Of a stretch of 8,894 nucleotides of DNA, positions 6,358 through 8,894 are shown piece by piece; positions within the stretch are counted from its first letter, which is position 1; every line of letters starts with the position of its first letter. The notes under the pieces are model-generated. The model worked only from the letters and a program-made list of their open reading frames with translations. It did no database searches and was not told where the DNA came from. Both the position numbers and the translations under genes were made by a program. Source of the DNA: Candidatus Aminicenantota bacterium (lineage in GTDB: Bacteria; Acidobacteriota; Aminicenantia; UBA2199); NCBI GenBank assembly GCA_020355945.1, contig CP070627.1:1205872-1214765 (forward strand). Reading direction: 5' to 3'.

Positions 6358-7441
6358 ACCCCCTGGTCGCCGAAGGCAGGATGTATACTTCCATTAATTT
6401 GGACAGGTTTCGATAATAGACTGTTGAGGAGGGGCCTTGCCAGCGGGAGGTGATGACCACTACCAGTTTTAAACCGGGAAAGATAAAAATGAATTGACCG
6501 CCGTGTCCCCAGGCCGCGTAATGGTCATAGGGTCCCATGCGCAGCAGCCACCAGAGATACCCGTATCCCTCAAGGTGGAAGGGGGACCAGAGTCGTTCCG
6601 GGTCTACCTGGAAAGCGGTGGAGGTTTTTATCCATTCTTTTGGTACCACTTGTTTGCCCTCGTACTTGCCGTCATTCAAGTAGAGTATTCCGAATTTCAT
6701 CAAGTCCAGTGGTGCCAGGAACATGTTATTTCCGCCGTAATAGATACCTTGCCGGTCTTTTTGCCAGTAGTGGACCTGGATGTCCAGGTGATTGAACAGG
6801 TGTTTTCGGGCAAATTCCAGGGTATTCATGCCGGTGGTTTTTGTCAGGATTGCAGAAATTAAATGGGTATTGCCCGTGCTGTAATCAAAGGTTTTACCTG
6901 GCTTACGTACCAGTTTTCGGCTCAATACGTATCCTACCCAATGGGGGCTGGAAATCCAGGCGTTGATATTTTTGAAGCTGGTACTTTCTAAGCCGGAGGT
7001 CATGGTCATTAGGTGTTTGATGGTGATTTCCTTTTTTTGCGGGTCCCGGTTGGATTTGAATTCATCGGGGAAAAATTCATGGATTTTTTGATTCATGCTT
7101 TTAAGGTAACCTTTTTGGATGGCAATGCCTACCAAAGCGGAGAGGATATTTTTGGTAATAGATTTTATGTTGCCCGGTTTTTTACGGTTAAAGCCGTTAA
7201 AATATTTTTCCACCACCAGGTAGTTGTTTTTGGCGATCAGCAGGCTGTTGAGTCGGGGTAATTTTTCCGCATATTTCAAGGCTTCGGACAGTTTTTTAGT
7301 GTCAAATCCCAGGGTTTCGGGGTAGGGGATGTTCCCGGTGGTAACCAGTTTACCGGGAATTTCACTATTTCTTTCACCGGCACATAAAAAGCCGGTAAAG
7401 GTAAAGACTAGAGCGATGGAAATGATAAGATTTTTTTTCAA
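6356..7441 (-). CDS. Exported serine hydrolase of the class C beta-lactamase / penicillin-binding-protein-like family
   Basis: With a TTG start at 7441 the protein has 361 residues and begins MKKNLIISIALVFTFTGF, a standard signal peptide, with cleavage probably near residue 22. The catalytic set of the family is present: S94-I-T-K97 (nucleophile and general base), Y187-S-T (the YxN-like tyrosine) and H313-G-G (the KTG/HxG position). H-L-M-T-M-T-S-G-L-E (143-152) is another family landmark. Members include esterases, D-amino-acid peptidases and beta-lactamases, so the substrate cannot be fixed; action in the periplasm or cell envelope is expected. The TTG at 7441 has AGGA 8 nt upstream and lies 4 nt after the previous stop. 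An alternative TTG at 7465 adds eight residues but lacks a ribosome binding site and overlaps the previous gene. It is translationally linked to the AlbA_2-like gene. The last residues are encoded within the heptamer repeat. Confidence 0.9.
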   Translation of the reverse strand: MKKNLIISIALVFTFTGFLCAGERNSEIPGKLVTTGNIPYPETLGFDTKKLSEALKYAEKLPRLNSLLIAKNNYLVVEKYFNGFNRKKPGNIKSITKNILSALVGIAIQKGYLKSMNQKIHEFFPDEFKSNRDPQKKEITIKHLMTMTSGLESTSFKNINAWISSPHWVGYVLSRKLVRKPGKTFDYSTGNTHLISAILTKTTGMNTLEFARKHLFNHLDIQVHYWQKDRQGIYYGGNNMFLAPLDLMKFGILYLNDGKYEGKQVVPKEWIKTSTAFQVDPERLWSPFHLEGYGYLWWLLRMGPYDHYAAWGHGGQFIFIFPGLKLVVVITSRWQGPSSTVYYRNLSKLMEVYILPSATRG

Positions 7442-7445
7442 AGAT

Positions 7446-8030
7446 TCAATCCTGGCTGATTTCAAACAAAATTTTTTTACCTAAGCTGGTGAGCTTGTAT
7501 TTTTGATTGCGGCTATTCGGTTTATCTGGGATTGTGTATTCTATAGCACCCAGTTCCATTGCCGGGTCAATATAATACTTACGAACACCCTTTCTATCCT
7601 TTATCCCTAATAACTCACGAATCCGCTGATTTCCAAGAGACTCATTTTCTGAAAACAGTTTAAGAAGTTTTTCGACTGGGGGTGTGACTGGAGGTATCAT
7701 AGGGGGTATCATGGGGGGTGACTGGGGTGCTATCGTTGATATGACTGGATTTAACTGGGGGGGTAACTGAAGATAATTTGAATTCAAGGTGAATATAAGG
7801 ATAATTGAACCAACTCTCAGCTTCAGCTCAATTTTCGACTTTATGGAATTTTTCCGTGTTGTACATATTTTTATAATGATGTATCCGCCGCCCCAGTTAC
7901 TGATATCGTTGGCAAAAGCACAGATGGTGTGAATCGTATTAACCGGGTTCCATCCTGCTTTAAACTCGATCCGTTCCCATTCTACTGCTCTTCCGTGGAT
8001 AAGTTCCTTTATATTAATCGGTAACGGCAT
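7446..8030 (-). CDS. Internally deleted AlbA_2 (Schlafen-like) / RecG-like ATP-binding regulator
   Basis: This 194-residue protein joins the two ends of a much longer family. Residues 1-53 match the beginning of AlbA_2-domain proteins ([20 protein letters not shown], then [22 protein letters not shown]). Residues about 119-185 match the C-terminal winged helix of RecG-like transcriptional regulators ([14 protein letters not shown], then [15 protein letters not shown]). Family members are usually some 400-550 residues, so the rest of AlbA_2 and the ATPase-like middle are missing. Residues about 54-90 look unrelated and may span the deletion scar. A run of degenerate x-P-P-V tetrapeptides (about 89-119) links the parts, and such linkers are known in this family. 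The frame is open and preceded by AGGA 6 nt before the ATG, so a protein may still be made. The hydrolase follows after 4 nt. It is either a decaying gene or a minimal DNA-binding derivative. Confidence 0.75.
   Translation of the reverse strand: MPLPINIKELIHGRAVEWERIEFKAGWNPVNTIHTICAFANDISNWGGGYIIIKICTTRKNSIKSKIELKLRVGSIILIFTLNSNYLQLPPQLNPVISTIAPQSPPMIPPMIPPVTPPVEKLLKLFSENESLGNQRIRELLGIKDRKGVRKYYIDPAMELGAIEYTIPDKPNSRNQKYKLTSLGKKILFEISQD
7674..7769 (-). repeat. 12-nt coding repeats giving x-P-P-V tetrapeptides
   Basis: The C-rich coding strand encodes units of about four codons: [27 protein letters not shown] and T-PPV. The right-hand protein units (ATGATACCCCCT then ATGATACCTCCA) are nearly identical in DNA, which suggests recent slippage. 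The repeat encodes a flexible proline-rich linker before the winged-helix part. Confidence 0.65.
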
Positions 8031-8126
8031 ATTCTATCCTTTTTTGAGCTTCAATCCTTTCTTCTGCAACAAAGGTGCAGCAATAACATCAAAAACAGCA
8101 ACCCTCAACATTCTAACCATGAAGAT

Positions 8127-8155
8127 ATTATACCATCAAAAGTTTCACACTGCAA
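8127..8155 (-). promoter_or_regulatory. Promoter for the AlbA_2-like/hydrolase pair
   Basis: On the minus strand a perfect TATAAT (8132-8127) lies 17 nt after TTGCAG (8155-8150), a weak -35 element with only the TTG conserved. The start site would be near 8120, giving a leader of about 90 nt before the ATG at 8030. An imperfect inverted repeat covers the -35 element. Confidence 0.5.
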
Positions 8156-8169
8156 TGAAGTGGAAAACT
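8141..8169. promoter_or_regulatory. Imperfect inverted repeat over the -35 element, possible operator
   Basis: The arms AGTTTCACACT (8141-8151) and AGTGGAAAACT (8159-8169) pair at nine of eleven positions across a 7-nt spacer. The overlap with the predicted -35 element of the AlbA_2-like gene suggests a repressor site; the winged-helix protein encoded downstream would be one candidate ligand. Confidence 0.35.
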
Positions 8170-8209
8170 TCGATACCAAATTTGAATAGATAAGTAAAAA
8201 AGGATTTTT

Positions 8210-8290
8210 ATGAAAGAGAACGAGGAAAATTCGCCTGTTCCTTTAAATGTTAAATGCTTTAGATGCGTCATTTTTTTTCCAAAAAAATAG
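8210..8290 (+). CDS. Possible 26-residue small ORF
   Basis: An ATG at 8210 is preceded by AAGGA at 5-nt spacing and opens a 26-codon frame, MKENEENSPVPLNVKCFRCV plus six residues, ending at a TAG directly before the TTGACA of the next promoter. It has a C-x-x-C pair but no recognizable family. It may be a real small peptide or chance; there is no clear promoter of its own. Confidence 0.25.
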   Translation: MKENEENSPVPLNVKCFRCVIFFPKK

Positions 8291-8319
8291 TTGACAAACA
8301 AGAACTAAAAACATATCAT
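8291..8319 (+). promoter_or_regulatory. Sigma70-like promoter for the DUF5678 gene
   Basis: A consensus TTGACA (8291-8296) and TATCAT (8314-8319, five of six) are separated by 17 nt. The start site would be near 8326, giving a leader of only about 20 nt that contains the AAGGAG (8333-8338) of the next gene. Confidence 0.75.
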
Positions 8320-8325
8320 ATATGT
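8311..8325. promoter_or_regulatory. Palindrome ACATAT-CAT-ATATGT covering the -10 element, probable operator
   Basis: Perfect 6-nt arms (8311-8316 and 8320-8325) surround CAT and overlap the whole -10 hexamer. A protein bound here would block RNA polymerase, as in autorepressed toxin-antitoxin promoters. The A/T-rich composition makes a chance palindrome possible. Confidence 0.5.
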
Positions 8326-8345
8326 GTAATTTAAGGAGAAATAGC

Positions 8346-8801
8346 ATGACCGGATTATTAAAGGAAGCTTTCGATAAAGCGTCAAAGCTGCCGGAAACAC
8401 TCCAGGACGATATTGCAAAAGAATTACTGGCGGAACTTGAAGGAGATGCACCCTGGAAGAAAATTTCGGAACATGTGAAAAAGCTCGTTGAAGAAGGGCA
8501 AATTGAAGATGCACGGGAAGTGTTGTCAACTATTCAGCCTGGGATTTCAACAGAATTAGATAACTGGCAGAGAGCTTTAGCAAACCCAAAAGCAAAATTA
8601 GAAAAATCTGCAGAAGGAGGAGAGAGTATCAAAGAAGATGCATTATGGCTTCAGGATAACTCAGACAAGTATAAAGGGAACTGGATAGCCCTAAAAAATG
8701 GCATATTGCTGGGTGCCCATGAAAGTCGTATTGAATTGCGTCGATCTTTAAAACATACTGGCAAACTCGCCGGAGCGATGTTTTTCCGGATAGATAATTA
8801 A
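8346..8801 (+). CDS. Antitoxin-like N-terminus fused to a DUF5678-like domain
   Basis: This 151-residue soluble protein has two recognizable ends. Residues about 3-42 (LLKEAFDKASKLPETLQDDI, then AKELLAELEGDAPWKKI) resemble the helical N-terminal segment of small antitoxin-like proteins with the pattern A-F-x-K-A-S-x-L-P-E-x-x-Q-D. Residues about 99-149 (ALWLQDNSDKYKGNWIALKN, then GILLGA) resemble DUF5678, whose usual signature is a W-x-x-N...Y-x-G-x-W-[VI]-A-L segment. The region between them (43-98) is charged and helical-looking. AAGGAG lies 7 nt before the ATG at 8346, so the open extension to 8322 is not used. The gene has a dedicated promoter with a palindrome on the -10 element. Another start codon follows its stop after 1 nt. 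DUF5678 has no established biochemical role that I know of. The family names come from remembered patterns. Confidence 0.8.
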   Translation: MTGLLKEAFDKASKLPETLQDDIAKELLAELEGDAPWKKISEHVKKLVEEGQIEDAREVLSTIQPGISTELDNWQRALANPKAKLEKSAEGGESIKEDALWLQDNSDKYKGNWIALKNGILLGAHESRIELRRSLKHTGKLAGAMFFRIDN

Positions 8802-8802
8802 C

Positions 8803-8894
8803 ATGGGGCAATTATTTAAACAGACTAACCAACACAATATATTATGGAGCAGCGGATGTTCATTGTATCTCGTTAGCTCTAAAGTAGGCCATTG
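8803..8894 (+). CDS. Possible 5' end of a downstream partner gene, cut by the window edge
   Basis: An ATG at 8803, 1 nt after the DUF5678 stop codon, opens a frame that stays open for 30 codons to the window end (MGQLFKQTNQHNILWSSGCS and ten further residues). There is no good Shine-Dalgarno sequence, so it would depend on translational coupling. No family is recognizable in so short a piece. The other two plus frames close within the window: one has a stop near 8815-8820, the other near the window end without a start codon. Confidence 0.35.
   Translation, partial: MGQLFKQTNQHNILWSSGCSLYLVSSKVGH

Noticed and set aside
6359..6378. Lipoprotein signal in the serine hydrolase (Cys20)
   Set aside because: The residues before Cys20 (GFL) do not match the lipobox, so an ordinary signal peptide is more likely; the tail coordinates given are only the opposite end of the gene.
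6105..6416. 103-residue plus-strand frame across the intergenic stretch
   Set aside because: It starts at TTG without a Shine-Dalgarno sequence, crosses the palindrome and heptamers, and ends antisense inside the hydrolase gene.
7442..7465. Upstream TTG start for the serine hydrolase
   Set aside because: There is no ribosome binding site for it, whereas TTG at 7441 has AGGA at 8 nt and gives a normal signal peptide.

Overview
The window looks like a piece of a moderately AT-rich genome of a Gram-negative-type (diderm) bacterium. A secreted protein (4579-6015) combines a signal peptide, two PKD-like domains and a C-terminal beta-barrel-like segment ending in aromatic Phe, as outer membrane proteins do. 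Ribosome binding sites are strong (GGAGG-type) and promoters look sigma70-like. The architecture of the PKD/barrel protein, together with a DUF5678 protein and a CACGAAG-type intergenic repeat, reminds me of uncultured lineages such as Candidatus Aminicenantes. That is a recollection-based guess, not a demonstrated placement.

Layout. (1) Positions 1-2536, plus strand: a sigma70-like promoter and a possible operator precede a two-gene operon. It encodes an Old Yellow Enzyme-type flavin oxidoreductase whose terminal iron-sulfur cysteine motif is degenerate, and a soluble GAF-domain histidine kinase. (2) Positions 2533-4414, minus strand: three genes read toward the first operon from a strong promoter near 4469-4497. 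They are a small protein resembling a catalytically degenerate GIY-YIG domain, then two adjacent multi-pass membrane proteins, the first resembling DUF5058. The last gene's stop codon overlaps the kinase stop codon in a shared CTAG. (3) Positions 4525-6088, minus strand: the PKD/outer membrane protein, with its own promoter and a 12-bp terminator hairpin. (4) Positions 6016-6355: a gene-free stretch with a GC-rich inverted repeat and a run of degenerate heptamers. (5) Positions 6356-8155, minus strand: an internally deleted AlbA_2/RecG-like protein followed 4 nt later by an exported beta-lactamase-fold serine hydrolase. (6) Positions 8210-8894, plus strand: a divergent unit with a tightly placed promoter and operator-like palindrome, an antitoxin-like/DUF5678 protein, and the start of a possible partner gene that runs off the window.

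How they may work together. The oxidoreductase and kinase are almost certainly co-transcribed; a redox or ligand input read by the kinase is an inference, and no response regulator is visible. The two membrane proteins probably form one transporter-like complex with unknown substrate. The AlbA_2 remnant and hydrolase share a transcript, but their functional link looks incidental. The least explained and most system-like parts are the membrane pair with its degenerate GIY-YIG-like neighbour, and the DUF5678 unit at the right edge.
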